DNA of 64,000 bases from Vulcanimicrobiota bacterium (GTDB lineage: Bacteria; Vulcanimicrobiota; Xenobia; Xenobiales; JADMJV01). Below, piece by piece: positions 42,297 to 52,124 of this stretch. The notes beneath the pieces are model-generated. The model saw only the letters and a program-made list of their open reading frames with translations. It did no database searches and had not been told where the DNA came from. Within the stretch, counting starts at the first letter, position 1; the number at the start of each line of letters is the position of its first letter. The position numbers and the translations under genes are program-made. The stretch covers positions 1-64,000 of the forward strand of contig JAFKGI010000009.1 in the NCBI GenBank assembly GCA_017307785.1, read 5' to 3'.

Positions 42297-43289
42297 CTAG
42301 ACCAGGGAGGCGTCGCGGAACAAAGGCTGGTCCGCTTTGCCGAAGTTTAGTTCGTAGCGGGCCTGGAAGTTCTCGCGCGTGTAGGCGTGATTCTGAGTGC
42401 CGTACTGTTCGACCACATAGGCCGAGGCTACGCTGCCCAGTCGGCCGCACAGGGCCAGGGGCAGGCCGCGCACCAGGCCGCTGACCAGGCCGCCACGGAA
42501 GGCGTCGCCTGCACCGGTGGGGTCGACCACTCCCGAGATCTGAGCGGCCGGGACTTCCACAACCTCACCTTTGTTGGTCTTGATGCGGCTGCCTTTTTCG
42601 CCCAGGGTGACAACCAGCAGTTCCACCGTCTCCAGGATCTCGGCTTCGCTTTTACCGGTCTTCTCGCAGAAGACGGCGAATTCGTAATCGTTCAGGACCA
42701 GCGCTTTGGCGCCGATGGTGCCGGACCAGAGGGGCTCGCCCGGCATGTTGGTGACCTGAAAAGAAGGGTCGTAGACGAACGGAATTTTGGCTTCGCGGCA
42801 TTCCTGAGCGTGACGCAGCATCGCATCCGGGTCGTCGGGCGCGATCACACAGATTTGCGGATTGCTGCCGGCGCTGGCCTTCAAGCTGATTTCACGAGCT
42901 TTGGACATGGCGCCCACGTAAAAACCGGTGATCTGGTTATCGGCTCGGTCGGTGGTGATGAAGCAGGTGGCCGTGACTTCGTCATCAATGCGCTGGATGG
43001 CGCTGACGTCGACTCCCTGCTCGCTCAGCCAGGCGGAATATTCGCTGAAGTCACGACCCGCCGAGGCCACGATGCGCGGGCGTTCGCCCAGCAGCGCCAT
43101 GGTGTAGGCGATGTTGGCCGCGCAGCCGCCGCGCTGTTTCTTGAGTTTGTCGACCAGAAACGAGATGTTGATGCAGTGGAGTTTATCCGGAAGGATGTGA
43201 TCCTTGAAGTGTCCGGGAAAATCCATGATGTAGTCATAGGCCAGAGAGCCCGTTACCAAGATGTTCCCCGTCGTTCCAACCTGAGTCAT
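42297..43289 (-). CDS. PfkB-family sugar/nucleoside kinase
   Basis: A 330-residue ribokinase-fold kinase. It has the early GSLAYDYI substrate segment, QRGGCAANIAYTMALLGERP and the C-terminal PfkB signature DPTGAGDAFRGGLVSGL, with the catalytic aspartate in GAGD. Its mid-region (VDKLKKQRGG and RADNQITGFYVGAM) resembles the adenosine-kinase-like PfkB members found in several bacterial phyla. The phosphorylated substrate (adenosine, ribose or a sugar) is not decidable. The ATG follows AAGGAAT. The gene is leftward, with DUF4340 starting 60 bases further upstream. Confidence 0.85.
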   Translation of the reverse strand: MTQVGTTGNILVTGSLAYDYIMDFPGHFKDHILPDKLHCINISFLVDKLKKQRGGCAANIAYTMALLGERPRIVASAGRDFSEYSAWLSEQGVDVSAIQRIDDEVTATCFITTDRADNQITGFYVGAMSKAREISLKASAGSNPQICVIAPDDPDAMLRHAQECREAKIPFVYDPSFQVTNMPGEPLWSGTIGAKALVLNDYEFAVFCEKTGKSEAEILETVELLVVTLGEKGSRIKTNKGEVVEVPAAQISGVVDPTGAGDAFRGGLVSGLVRGLPLALCGRLGSVASAYVVEQYGTQNHAYTRENFQARYELNFGKADQPLFRDASLV

Positions 43290-43349
43290 TGCGATTCCTT
43301 GATCCTTCCGTTGATAGAGACGCGATTCTCGCTTGCTTTCGGCATTCCC

Positions 43350-44816
43350 CTAGGGTTTGCCCGGAATCACGAAGGGTTCTTGTTTGGGAGCGGGGGTGGC
43401 CGCCGGCCCCTTGCCTTCCAAGCGAAGCTTGATGTCCATCAGGCGCTGGTAAGGGTCTTTTTCAACCAGATAGACGACTCCGGCTCCATCCTTGACATAA
43501 GCCCCCTGACCACCCGGGCCAGGCTGCCCAAGGCTGATCTTGGCCAGACTCTTCTTGGCGCTATCCCAGACTTCCAGACTGGCCCGCTCTTTCCACGCTC
43601 CGATCGCTTTGGCGTCGGGCTTCGAGCTCCATTCCAGGTTCTTCAGTTCCCAGACCAGGTCGGCGACCGCCGTTTTCTGGGCGTCTTCCTTGTCTTTGGC
43701 GACTTTGGGCATGCTCACGTTCCAGAGGTCATCGCGCTTCACTGCTTCGGTTTTGAAGGTATCGATGGTCGCTTCCAGGCGGTCGGCCTCTTCAGGCTGG
43801 AAGACGTAGAGGTGGCGCTGCAGCAAGCCAGCCACCTTGGGTTCCAGCAATTTGAAGTCTTTGACTTCGAGAACCATCTGTTCATTGGGCGGCGTGCGGC
43901 GAGCGTAGTAAAGACCCGGTTTGCCCGGCACGGCCTGGCCCACGTCCAGCACGAACGGCTTGCTCTGGCGGTCGACGAAGACCGTGAGTTTGACCGTGCT
44001 GGGCTCGAATCCGGCCTTCTCGCTCGCCTTCATAAAGCGCCCAACCTTCACGTTGCGCCAGTTGAACAACATGTCGCGCACCTTGGCCGCGTCGGCGGAG
44101 GCCGCTTCCGGGCGCACGATTTTCCATTCCTCGCTAAGGTCTTGAATCGACATCCCCTCGTCGTTTTCGATCTCTTCGCCGCTGTCTTCGCGTGGTTTGG
44201 TCAAAGCCAGTTCGATGGGCGGACCGCTCGCGCTTTCGATCAGGATTTTGTTAGCGGTGGAGGGCTCGAAGGTGAGCGGGCTCATTTCGCGCTGGTTATC
44301 GGTGGCCGGATCGAGTAGTTCGGTGAGTGAAGTGGCGATCGTGGTGATCGGTTTGCCCGGGCCGGGGGTGACGTAATATCCGCTGTCGTCAGGAGTCTTG
44401 GCACCCAGCAGGAGCGCATGGTCGACTCCTTTGCGGTCCTTCAAGGTGATCTTGTAGCTCGGCTTGTCCAGGCCGAAGTCTTCCGGCTTGGAACTGACGT
44501 CCCCGGCATCCTCGGCCTTCTGCAGTTCTACCAGAGCTTTGACGGCCTGGCCGGTAGAGGAAGTCCGCAGCACCACCGGCTCCGCCCCCTGCAGAATCCA
44601 GACGCCGTTCTCTTTCGACATTTCGTGCGTAAAGGCGGGAGTGCCGAATTTCTCGATCTTCAGGCTGGCGATGTCTTTTTTCGCCAAGTCGGGGAAATAG
44701 CGCTTCTGCTGTTTTTCTTGTTGGGCCGCGATCGGCTTGCCTTTGACGTCGTGGAGATAGAAAAAGGCGCCCAGGCCGACCACCAGCAAGAGCGCAACGA
44801 GATTACCGCGATTCAT
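43350..44816 (-). CDS. DUF4340 membrane-anchored protein
   Basis: A 488-residue protein with an N-terminal membrane segment (VALLLVVGLGAFFYL) and a long extracytoplasmic part. That part shows repeated DUF4340-like modules: KIEKFGTPAFTHEMSKENGVWIL, DFGLDKPSYKITLKDRKG with HALLLGAKTPDDSGYYV, and later EEWKIVRPEAASADAAKVRD. DUF4340 proteins commonly accompany GldG and ABC-2 export genes, as here. The three preceding genes (ATPase, permease, GldG-like) are spaced 1-6 bases apart, so the four form one unit. Confidence 0.85.
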   Translation of the reverse strand: MNRGNLVALLLVVGLGAFFYLHDVKGKPIAAQQEKQQKRYFPDLAKKDIASLKIEKFGTPAFTHEMSKENGVWILQGAEPVVLRTSSTGQAVKALVELQKAEDAGDVSSKPEDFGLDKPSYKITLKDRKGVDHALLLGAKTPDDSGYYVTPGPGKPITTIATSLTELLDPATDNQREMSPLTFEPSTANKILIESASGPPIELALTKPREDSGEEIENDEGMSIQDLSEEWKIVRPEAASADAAKVRDMLFNWRNVKVGRFMKASEKAGFEPSTVKLTVFVDRQSKPFVLDVGQAVPGKPGLYYARRTPPNEQMVLEVKDFKLLEPKVAGLLQRHLYVFQPEEADRLEATIDTFKTEAVKRDDLWNVSMPKVAKDKEDAQKTAVADLVWELKNLEWSSKPDAKAIGAWKERASLEVWDSAKKSLAKISLGQPGPGGQGAYVKDGAGVVYLVEKDPYQRLMDIKLRLEGKGPAATPAPKQEPFVIPGKP

Positions 44817-44822
44817 GAGAGC

Positions 44823-46217
44823 CTACTGCCTCCGCATTACATTGAAGAGGCCCAGTCCCACCACCAGAACCGGCAGCAGAATGACCAGCAGGAAAGCCAG
44901 TTTGGTCTGCTCCTGGCCGGACATGTTGAGCGGCTGAGCCAGTTCGTCCTTCGGACGAATGGAGATGGCCGTGTCGTTGGCCACCAGCCAGTTGAAGCTG
45001 TTGAGTGCGAAATCTTTGTTGACCACGTAGAGCTGGTTGCTCAAAGCGTCGGAGTCCGCCACCGTCACCACTCGAACCTGGCGAGTATTCTTGACCTGAT
45101 CGGGAGCCGGAGTGGGAGAAGCCTTGGGAGTTTCCTCTTTCTTTTCGGCGGCGATGGCCAGGGTCGCCACGCTGGGCTTGATCTTGGTCAGGTCCAGCTT
45201 CAGCGAGGTCTGGCCGAGCACGTCAGCCAGCGGAACCTCCAGAGCGGTGGGGGGAACGGTGTTGGTCGTGATCAGCACCGTGTCGATCACGCCGCTGGGG
45301 GGAGTGGCCGCAACCTTCAGCGCGCGAGCCAGAATGAACATGGTCTGAATCTTGTAGTCTTTGGTGATGGGGTGAGACGGGTCGAAATTCAGGCCAATCG
45401 AGAAAACCGGCTCGGCGCCCAGCTTCTGAGAGAACTGGTCCAGCACGATGTTGCCGGTCGTTTCGATGCCGTAAGGCTTCACCAGTTCGGTGTAGCTGTC
45501 CGGGGTCTCGGCTTCATACATCATGAGCAACCGGCCGTAGTTGTCCAAATACTCTTTGACCAGCTTCTGTTCGCCGGGCAGGAGCGGTCGGATGGGGCCG
45601 GCCAGCACCACCAGATTGGCGTCGGCGGGAATTTTCGGGGTGGCGGCCAGGCTCAAAGGCTCGACCACGAAACCCTCTTTCACCAGGTCGGCGCGCAACT
45701 GGCTGTAGCCGGTGGGCTCGGTCTGGCTAAGGTCGCGCTCGCCGTGACCGGTAACGAAGTAGGCTTTGTAGGTGGCGTTGCGCTGCAGCTTGAGCAGGGC
45801 GGCGGTAAGCTCGTCCTCGCTGATGCCGGTCAGGCGCTCGGTGCGTCCCTTGCCTTCCTTGACTTCGACCACGCCTTCGCCGCGCATGCGAATGCCGTAT
45901 TTTTTGGCCAGCAGAGGCTTCTTGATCGGATCGACCACTTCGTAGGTGAACTTCTGTGGGTCGATGCTGCTGTAGCGCTTGAGCAGTTCTTCGCTCTTGG
46001 CGGCGCTTTTTTCATCGTTGAAGGCATAGACCTTGACCGGGGTGGTCAGGCTGGTGACGGCCTGCTTGGACTGCAAGGCCAGGGTGTAGCGGCCGTTCTT
46101 GGTGATGTCGAACGGGTGCTCATTGTTGTTGGAAATCAGCAGCACCAGCACCCACACGATCAGGGCAATGAAGACCGAAATAACGGTGTTGATAAAGCTT
46201 GAAAGTCGCTTATCCAT
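44823..46217 (-). CDS. GldG-like ABC transporter auxiliary protein
   Basis: A 464-residue protein with N-terminal (VISVFIALIVWVLVLLI) and C-terminal membrane segments. Between them is a large extracytoplasmic domain with the GldG/DUF7088 pattern: NEHPFDITKNGRYTLALQSKQAVTSL, VKVYAFNDEKSAAKSEELLKRYSSI and TAYKAYFVTGHGERDLSQTEP. GldG works with GldA and GldF in an ABC complex needed for gliding in Flavobacterium. In other phyla this module has no proven role. A Pro/Lys-rich linker precedes the last helix. Confidence 0.85.
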   Translation of the reverse strand: MDKRLSSFINTVISVFIALIVWVLVLLISNNNEHPFDITKNGRYTLALQSKQAVTSLTTPVKVYAFNDEKSAAKSEELLKRYSSIDPQKFTYEVVDPIKKPLLAKKYGIRMRGEGVVEVKEGKGRTERLTGISEDELTAALLKLQRNATYKAYFVTGHGERDLSQTEPTGYSQLRADLVKEGFVVEPLSLAATPKIPADANLVVLAGPIRPLLPGEQKLVKEYLDNYGRLLMMYEAETPDSYTELVKPYGIETTGNIVLDQFSQKLGAEPVFSIGLNFDPSHPITKDYKIQTMFILARALKVAATPPSGVIDTVLITTNTVPPTALEVPLADVLGQTSLKLDLTKIKPSVATLAIAAEKKEETPKASPTPAPDQVKNTRQVRVVTVADSDALSNQLYVVNKDFALNSFNWLVANDTAISIRPKDELAQPLNMSGQEQTKLAFLLVILLPVLVVGLGLFNVMRRQ

Positions 46218-46220
46218 CGA

Positions 46221-46993
46221 CTACATCCTCCACTTGCGGCTGTCGAGCACGCGCACGGTCAAGAATAAAAAGAGCACCGTCAGGCACAGGTAGTAGACGA
46301 TGTCATGAGAGGAAATGTTTCCTCGGGCAAAGCTTTCCAGGTGGGTCATGATGCCCAGCTTGCCAATGCCTTTGCTGTCCTCGTTAAAGCCCTGGGTGAG
46401 CTTTTCGGGTAGAAATTTGTCGAGCAGTTGCATCAGCCAGAGCATCATGGCCAGGCCGTAGGTCACGCAGGCGGCGATGACCTGGCTGGCGCTGAGGCTC
46501 GAGGCCCACAGCCCGATGGCGATCAGAGTTGATGCCATCAGCCCCAGGCCCGCGTAGCCGGCAGCCACCAGGCTCCAGTCCAGCGGAGTTTTGGTGCTGA
46601 TATAGGCCAGCGAGATGCAGCTCAGGCCGAGCATGCCAAGCACCGTCAGCAGCGAGGCAAAGAACTTGGCCAGCACGATTTCCCACTCATTGACCGGATA
46701 GGTAAAGAGCAGTTCCAGCGTGCCGATACGCTTTTCTTCCGCCAGCAAGCGCATGGTTAGCATCGGGAGCAGGAAGATCATCAGAAAGCCGAGCCACCAC
46801 TGATAGCCGAGCACCAGCTCGTCCATAATGTTGGGCGAACGGCCGCTCATCGGGCCTCCCGCGCTGCTCTCCACGAAGTTACTGACCATGAGCGTGAAGA
46901 TCAGGCCGGAAACGAAAAGATAGGCCGCTGTCAGCACCCAGACCGTGACCGAATTGAAATAGGCCAACAGGTCGCGACGAAAGATCGCAAACA

Positions 46994-46994
<1 letters not shown>
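46221..46994 (-). CDS. ABC-2 type permease (GldF-like)
   Basis: A 257-residue integral membrane protein with six hydrophobic segments. It opens with a short amphipathic N-terminus (MFAIFRRDLLAYFNSVTVWVL) and has LLAEEKRIGTLELLFTYPVNEWEIVLAKF, the ABC-2 exporter signature. It should form the membrane channel with the ATPase encoded upstream. ATG shares a base with the ATPase stop (TAATG). Substrate unknown. Confidence 0.87.
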
Positions 46995-47959
<965 letters not shown>

Positions 47960-48093
47960 GTCGGTTCGTAATCCTTCGCAGGATGTTTAGAGTTCCCAAA
48001 AAGGGACCCCGGTAGCCTACCCAGGATGCAAGAGAATTCAATCCAGGACAGAAAAAAAGACGGTGGCTATCCGTCAGGTGGGCCTGCCTTTCT

Positions 48094-48182
48094 GCGGCCG
48101 GGTTCTTGCTCCTTTTCCCTGCAAGGGAAAGCTCGTTTCGGCAAGAACGACAACCCGGTGCTGTAAGGGGGACGCAGTCCCC
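48094..48182 (+). ncRNA. Structured leader before the kinase cluster
   Basis: Within the 281 bases between the ABC ATPase and the kinase start lies a dense set of arms: CCGGGTT (48098-48104) with AACCCGG (48152-48158), CTTGC (48105-48109) with GCAAG (48141-48145), and TTTCCCT (48114-48120) with AGGGAAA (48124-48130). A further hairpin, GGGGGAC-GCA-GTCCCCC (48167-48183), follows. The structure ends about 58 bases before the chosen start codon. It could control the three-gene cluster. I know no matching RNA family. Pairing is seen; function inferred. Confidence 0.45.
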
Positions 48183-48240
48183 CCGCTTAGACTATTGCGA
48201 CCCGCGTCGCTCCGTGGCGGTCGAGAAAGGAGTCGTGGGT

Positions 48241-49230
48241 TTGCCTCCCTTGTTGTCTGAGGGAAGTCGCTTGCGCGGCCGCTACAAAATCGTCCGGGTG
48301 CTCAGTGCCACCCGTCTTCGAAACATGTACCTGGCCGAAGATCAGCACCTCAAGGGCAAGCACTGGGTCATTCGCCAGATGCAGCCGGTGGGCATCGACA
48401 GCGGCGACCGCAAGTGGCTCATCGGTCAATTCGAAGCCGAAGCGCGCATGCTCTCCACTCTGGAGCATCCCTCGCTGCCCAAGCTCGTCGACTTTTTTGT
48501 CCAGGATCTCCACCTCTACGTGATCCGCGAATTTGTGCCGGGATTGGACCTGAACGTGATCCTCTCGCAGCGCTCGGGACGGCTTTCGGAGCGGGACGCT
48601 CTGGGCATCGGGTTCTCTTTGTGCGAGTTGATGAACTTTTTGCTCAAGAAGAAGCTTCCGCCCATTGTGTTTCGCGAGCTGAGCCTGGCCAATCTCGTCT
48701 ATACACCGGATGGACAGACCAAGCTGATCGACTTTGGCTTTTCCCGGCTGTTTCAGCGCGAGGGGCGCATGGGCGCTCCCGATTATGCTGCGCCGGAGCA
48801 ATACGCGGAGGACGCCTCGATCGACGGTCAGACGCTGGTCTACAACGTGGGAGCGCTGATGTATCATTTGATGACCGGGCACAACCCCGGCACCACGCCG
48901 TTTGCGCTGCCCCCGATGCAGCATCACAATCCGGGACTGAGCGATCGCACCGTTGACTTGATTGAAAAGGCGACCAGCAATGAGCGCTCTCAGCGATTCT
49001 CTTCGCTCACCGACCTGGCCAAGATGTTGCAACAGGTACTCAATGCCAAGCCCGCGCGCTCGAAAAAGAAGGGCGGAACCCAGCGGCTGGAGCAAATTCC
49101 CTTACCGGGAGGCGGCAACTTCCGGGTCGAATCTAAGTCGGGGAGATTCCCCTGGGGCGTAGTGATGGTGCTTTTGCTCTGTCTGGGAGCGGGAAGCGCC
49201 GTTGCTCTACGCTACTTGGGAATGTTGTGA
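48241..49230 (+). CDS. Degenerate Ser/Thr kinase-fold protein (pseudokinase) with membrane anchor
   Basis: A 329-residue protein with a eukaryotic-type kinase fold but key losses. The Gly-rich loop reads LSATRLRNMY (no glycine). The ATP lysine is replaced by Arg45 (HWVIRQM). The HRDxKxxN loop is FRELSLAN (144-151), so catalytic aspartate is E146 and the lysine is S148. DFG is kept (D164-G166), as is the activation-segment APE (184-186), and the C-lobe looks intact. After a KKK-rich linker comes one C-terminal membrane helix (about 303-325). I start at TTG 48241, 8 bases after AGGAG. Eleven bases after its stop an active kinase begins. It probably binds and regulates that partner rather than phosphorylating. 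Confidence 0.85.
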   Translation: MPPLLSEGSRLRGRYKIVRVLSATRLRNMYLAEDQHLKGKHWVIRQMQPVGIDSGDRKWLIGQFEAEARMLSTLEHPSLPKLVDFFVQDLHLYVIREFVPGLDLNVILSQRSGRLSERDALGIGFSLCELMNFLLKKKLPPIVFRELSLANLVYTPDGQTKLIDFGFSRLFQREGRMGAPDYAAPEQYAEDASIDGQTLVYNVGALMYHLMTGHNPGTTPFALPPMQHHNPGLSDRTVDLIEKATSNERSQRFSSLTDLAKMLQQVLNAKPARSKKKGGTQRLEQIPLPGGGNFRVESKSGRFPWGVVMVLLLCLGAGSAVALRYLGML

Positions 49231-49240
49231 AGGACGGGCC

Positions 49241-51451
49241 GTGCTAGCACCAGGAACGCGAATTGGACCTCGATATGTGATCGACCGCCTGCTCGGGCAA
49301 GGCGGTATGAGCAACCTGTACATCGCCACGGATTTGCAACAGGGCAACGCGGTTCGGGTCATCAAAGAAATGACGGCGCGTTATGCCGACCCCAATGAGC
49401 AGAAGATGGCCGAGAACCTCTTTATGCGCGAAGCGCAACTGCTGGCGACCCTCAACCATCCTCACATTCCCAAGGTCTTCGACAAATTTATCTTCCAGGG
49501 CAAATACTATCTTTCGATGGAGTATTGCCAGGGAGACGACCTGGGCAAGATCATTCAAGACCGGGGAACCATCGACGAGAAGATGGCTTCCGCCTGGGGT
49601 TCGCAGATGGCCACCGTGCTCTACTATTTGCATCGCCAGAACCCGCCCATCGTCTTCCGTGACGTGAAGCCGTCCAACATCATGATCGTCAACGAGCAGG
49701 TCAAGTTGATCGACTTCGGCATCGCTCGCCACTTTACCAGTGCCAAAAAGGGCGACACCATGCGTATTGGTTCTCCCGGCTACGCACCGCCCGAGCAGTA
49801 TAGCGGTCAGACCGACCCTCGCTCCGATATCTACGCCCTGGGGGTCACGCTGCACCATGCCGTCACCGGCTTTGACCCGACCATCTCCCAGACTCCGTTT
49901 TTGATTCCGCCGGCACGCTCTCTCAATCCCAAGGTCAGTGCCGAAATGGAAGCATTGATCGCTCGGGCCACCCAGTTGGATCCCGACAAGCGCTATGACA
50001 ACTGCCTGGATATGAAGCGGGACCTGCAGGTGGTGATGCGCAACCACGGTCTGGTGGTAGGCACGAGCGTGCCCTTTTCGACGCTGAATCAGCCCGCTCC
50101 CCAGGTGCCCCCGCCCATCCCCTCTTCGCCGGCGGTAACGCCCACGGCCGCCCCGACCCCGAGTCTGCCGGTGGCAACAGCGCCCACAGCGCCCACGCCG
50201 GTCGCGGCCCCCTCGCCGGCTCCGACTCCGGCGCCCACTCCCACCACCACCGTGACTCAATCAGCAGCTCCCGCCCGTAAGAAGCGCGGCAAGGGGGGTC
50301 TGGTTATGGCTCTGCTGGCGATCGGTCTTGGCGTGGGTGCCACCCAGGCGCCAGCCAGCTGGCGCACGGCCGCCGGTGAGCAGTTCAACAAGCTCATGGG
50401 TCAGTTGCAGTTTCTCGTGCCCAGCTCGGCACCGCCGATTTCGGATGCGGAGAAGTCGCTGTTGCTGGGCGGTCCTGTTCCCGCAGCCGCTGAAGAACTG
50501 GGACGGCCCGTTCGCGATGGCAAGGCCACCCCTGAACAGAGGCTGGCTTATCAGAATGCACTCGTCTACGGCAGCGGTCGCCCCATCCGACGATTGGCGG
50601 TGATTGCCCCGGCCGACCAGCAGGTGGCCGCCACTCTGGCGGCCTGGCAGAGCTCCAACTGGAATGAGGCCAGTCGCGAGGGGACCTTGCTGGTCATCTC
50701 TCTGGAAATCGTCGAGAGCGACTGGGCCGGCGCCGTCCGCCGAGCGCTGGGGAGCGAGCGTTTTCGCGAGGGACGGCCGGCCGATGCGTTGCTGGTCTAT
50801 CCGCCTGCTCAGCGGCCCAACGGATGGGCCGGTTGGTTTGACAAAAGTCCGCCACTGTATTGGGTGGGGGCTCGTGACAAAAGCGATCCGGCCGCGGCCA
50901 AAACCCTACCGGCCCAGGACACCAACTACAGCGACGTGCTGCGTCAGGTTCAGTTGAGTGACGAGATCTGGCTGTCCAAGAACCCACCCGCTCCCAGCGG
51001 CAGCAAGCACGAGGCTTTCGCCGGGCCCGACACCATGGCCAGGCTGCTGAAGCAAAATCCCAAGCCCTTGCTGGTGGTGGATGCGGACCAGTTGAAGACT
51101 ATGGAAAGTTGGCCCAAAATCAACGGCGGCCGGCTCTTGACCATCGCTCCGGGCGGTGGCCTGAGCGCGCAGCCCCCGGCGGTTCCCGCGGGCTATCATC
51201 TGTATGCGCTCTCCCAGGCCAGTCCCTATGCGGCAGACCCTACCGTGGCGGATTTCTTTCAGACCCCGGATCGCAATGCTCCGATGTTTGACGCGCTGGC
51301 CTGGGTGGGTTCCCATCTGTTGGGGGAGACCCGCCAAACTGGCTTAAGTTGGCACAGCGACCGTAACGGGGAACTGGAGCCGGCGCGCTTCTCTCTGCTG
51401 GAGGCGCGCAACGGTCAGTGGGTCTGGTTGCGGGATGGAGGCGGCAAATGA
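49241..51451 (+). CDS. Membrane Ser/Thr protein kinase with extracytoplasmic binding-protein-like sensor
   Basis: A 736-residue Hanks-type kinase with all motifs: LLGQGGMSNLYIATD, VAIK lysine in RVIKEM, HRD equivalent FRDVKPSN, DFG in IDFGIARHF and a SPGYAPPEQY activation segment. Residues about 280-345 are a Pro/Ala/Thr-rich linker. A membrane helix (GLVMALLAIGLGVGATQ) follows near 350-366. The final about 350 residues are extracytoplasmic and resemble a periplasmic leucine/amide-binding protein (Peripla_BP_6), ending in a typical FDALAWVGSHLLGE and GLSWHSDRNGELEPARFSL. It should sense a small ligand and phosphorylate partners such as the FHA protein. GTG at 49241. Confidence 0.9.
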   Translation: MLAPGTRIGPRYVIDRLLGQGGMSNLYIATDLQQGNAVRVIKEMTARYADPNEQKMAENLFMREAQLLATLNHPHIPKVFDKFIFQGKYYLSMEYCQGDDLGKIIQDRGTIDEKMASAWGSQMATVLYYLHRQNPPIVFRDVKPSNIMIVNEQVKLIDFGIARHFTSAKKGDTMRIGSPGYAPPEQYSGQTDPRSDIYALGVTLHHAVTGFDPTISQTPFLIPPARSLNPKVSAEMEALIARATQLDPDKRYDNCLDMKRDLQVVMRNHGLVVGTSVPFSTLNQPAPQVPPPIPSSPAVTPTAAPTPSLPVATAPTAPTPVAAPSPAPTPAPTPTTTVTQSAAPARKKRGKGGLVMALLAIGLGVGATQAPASWRTAAGEQFNKLMGQLQFLVPSSAPPISDAEKSLLLGGPVPAAAEELGRPVRDGKATPEQRLAYQNALVYGSGRPIRRLAVIAPADQQVAATLAAWQSSNWNEASREGTLLVISLEIVESDWAGAVRRALGSERFREGRPADALLVYPPAQRPNGWAGWFDKSPPLYWVGARDKSDPAAAKTLPAQDTNYSDVLRQVQLSDEIWLSKNPPAPSGSKHEAFAGPDTMARLLKQNPKPLLVVDADQLKTMESWPKINGGRLLTIAPGGGLSAQPPAVPAGYHLYALSQASPYAADPTVADFFQTPDRNAPMFDALAWVGSHLLGETRQTGLSWHSDRNGELEPARFSLLEARNGQWVWLRDGGGK

Positions 51452-52122
51452 TTCTCAAGCGCTGGACCTTGATGTCGGTCATCGTGATGCTGGGCTGTCT
51501 GGGCGGCGTGATCGGTTGCAACTATCTGTGCACCAAGATGCCTGTGCCCGCTCCCCTGCAGTTGTTGATCGTCATGCTGGCGTTCCTGGCTTCGATCATC
51601 ATCGCTTACGCCACCGGCCTCAAATTCTTCCCTCCCACGGAAGAAGAGACGATTCGCCCCGAGGTGCCGCGACAGCCCTGGGCCTGGCTGCGTCCGCGAG
51701 GCGAGGGCTTGAAGTCGGGCTACCCTCTGAATAAGAGTCACGTCGTTCTGGGCCGTGACGTGAACTGTGACGTGATGGTCAATCATCACTCGGTGTCTCG
51801 GCGCCACGCCGAGATCGTGCGTCTGGCCGAGGGTTATCTGTTTCGGGACCTCGGGGGCAAGAATGGGTGCTTTGTGAACGGTCAGCGCGTTCAGGAGTAT
51901 TTGCTCCAGGAAGGCGATGTGGTCGCGGTGGGAGACATCCAGCTCAACTTTGAGGCACCGCGTCGCCCCCAACCCGCCCAGCTCGAGGAAGCCGAGCACC
52001 TATCGGTTTCTCAGTTGCTGTCCCCCGAGGCGTTGCCTCTCGATGGGGGTGGGGACTTTCAGGGGAGCGCCGCGCTGCCGGTTAATGACGAAGGCACCGA
52101 GGTTTGGAGACGCCCCGAGTAA
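51448..52122 (+). CDS. Membrane-anchored FHA-domain protein
   Basis: A 224-residue protein with two N-terminal hydrophobic segments (VIVMLGCLGGVIGC and LLIVMLAFLASIIIAYA) and then a complete FHA domain (about residues 98-170): LNKSHVVLGRDVNCDVMV, HHSVSRRHAEIVR, FRDLGGKNGCFVNGQRV and GDVVAVGDIQLNF. It reads phosphothreonine. The ATG overlaps the kinase stop by 4 bases (ATGA), so it is made together with the kinase, a natural substrate or reader. The C-terminus is acidic and disordered. The gene ends 2 bases from the convergent zinc-ribbon gene. Confidence 0.9.
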   Translation: MILKRWTLMSVIVMLGCLGGVIGCNYLCTKMPVPAPLQLLIVMLAFLASIIIAYATGLKFFPPTEEETIRPEVPRQPWAWLRPRGEGLKSGYPLNKSHVVLGRDVNCDVMVNHHSVSRRHAEIVRLAEGYLFRDLGGKNGCFVNGQRVQEYLLQEGDVVAVGDIQLNFEAPRRPQPAQLEEAEHLSVSQLLSPEALPLDGGGDFQGSAALPVNDEGTEVWRRPE

Positions 52123-52124
52123 CT

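Noticed and set aside
48063..48100. Cobalamin riboswitch in the kinase leader
   Set aside because: GTCAGG..CCTGCC resembles the distal part of the B12 element, but the upstream core (GCCACTG box and B12-box surroundings) is missing and no B12 gene follows.
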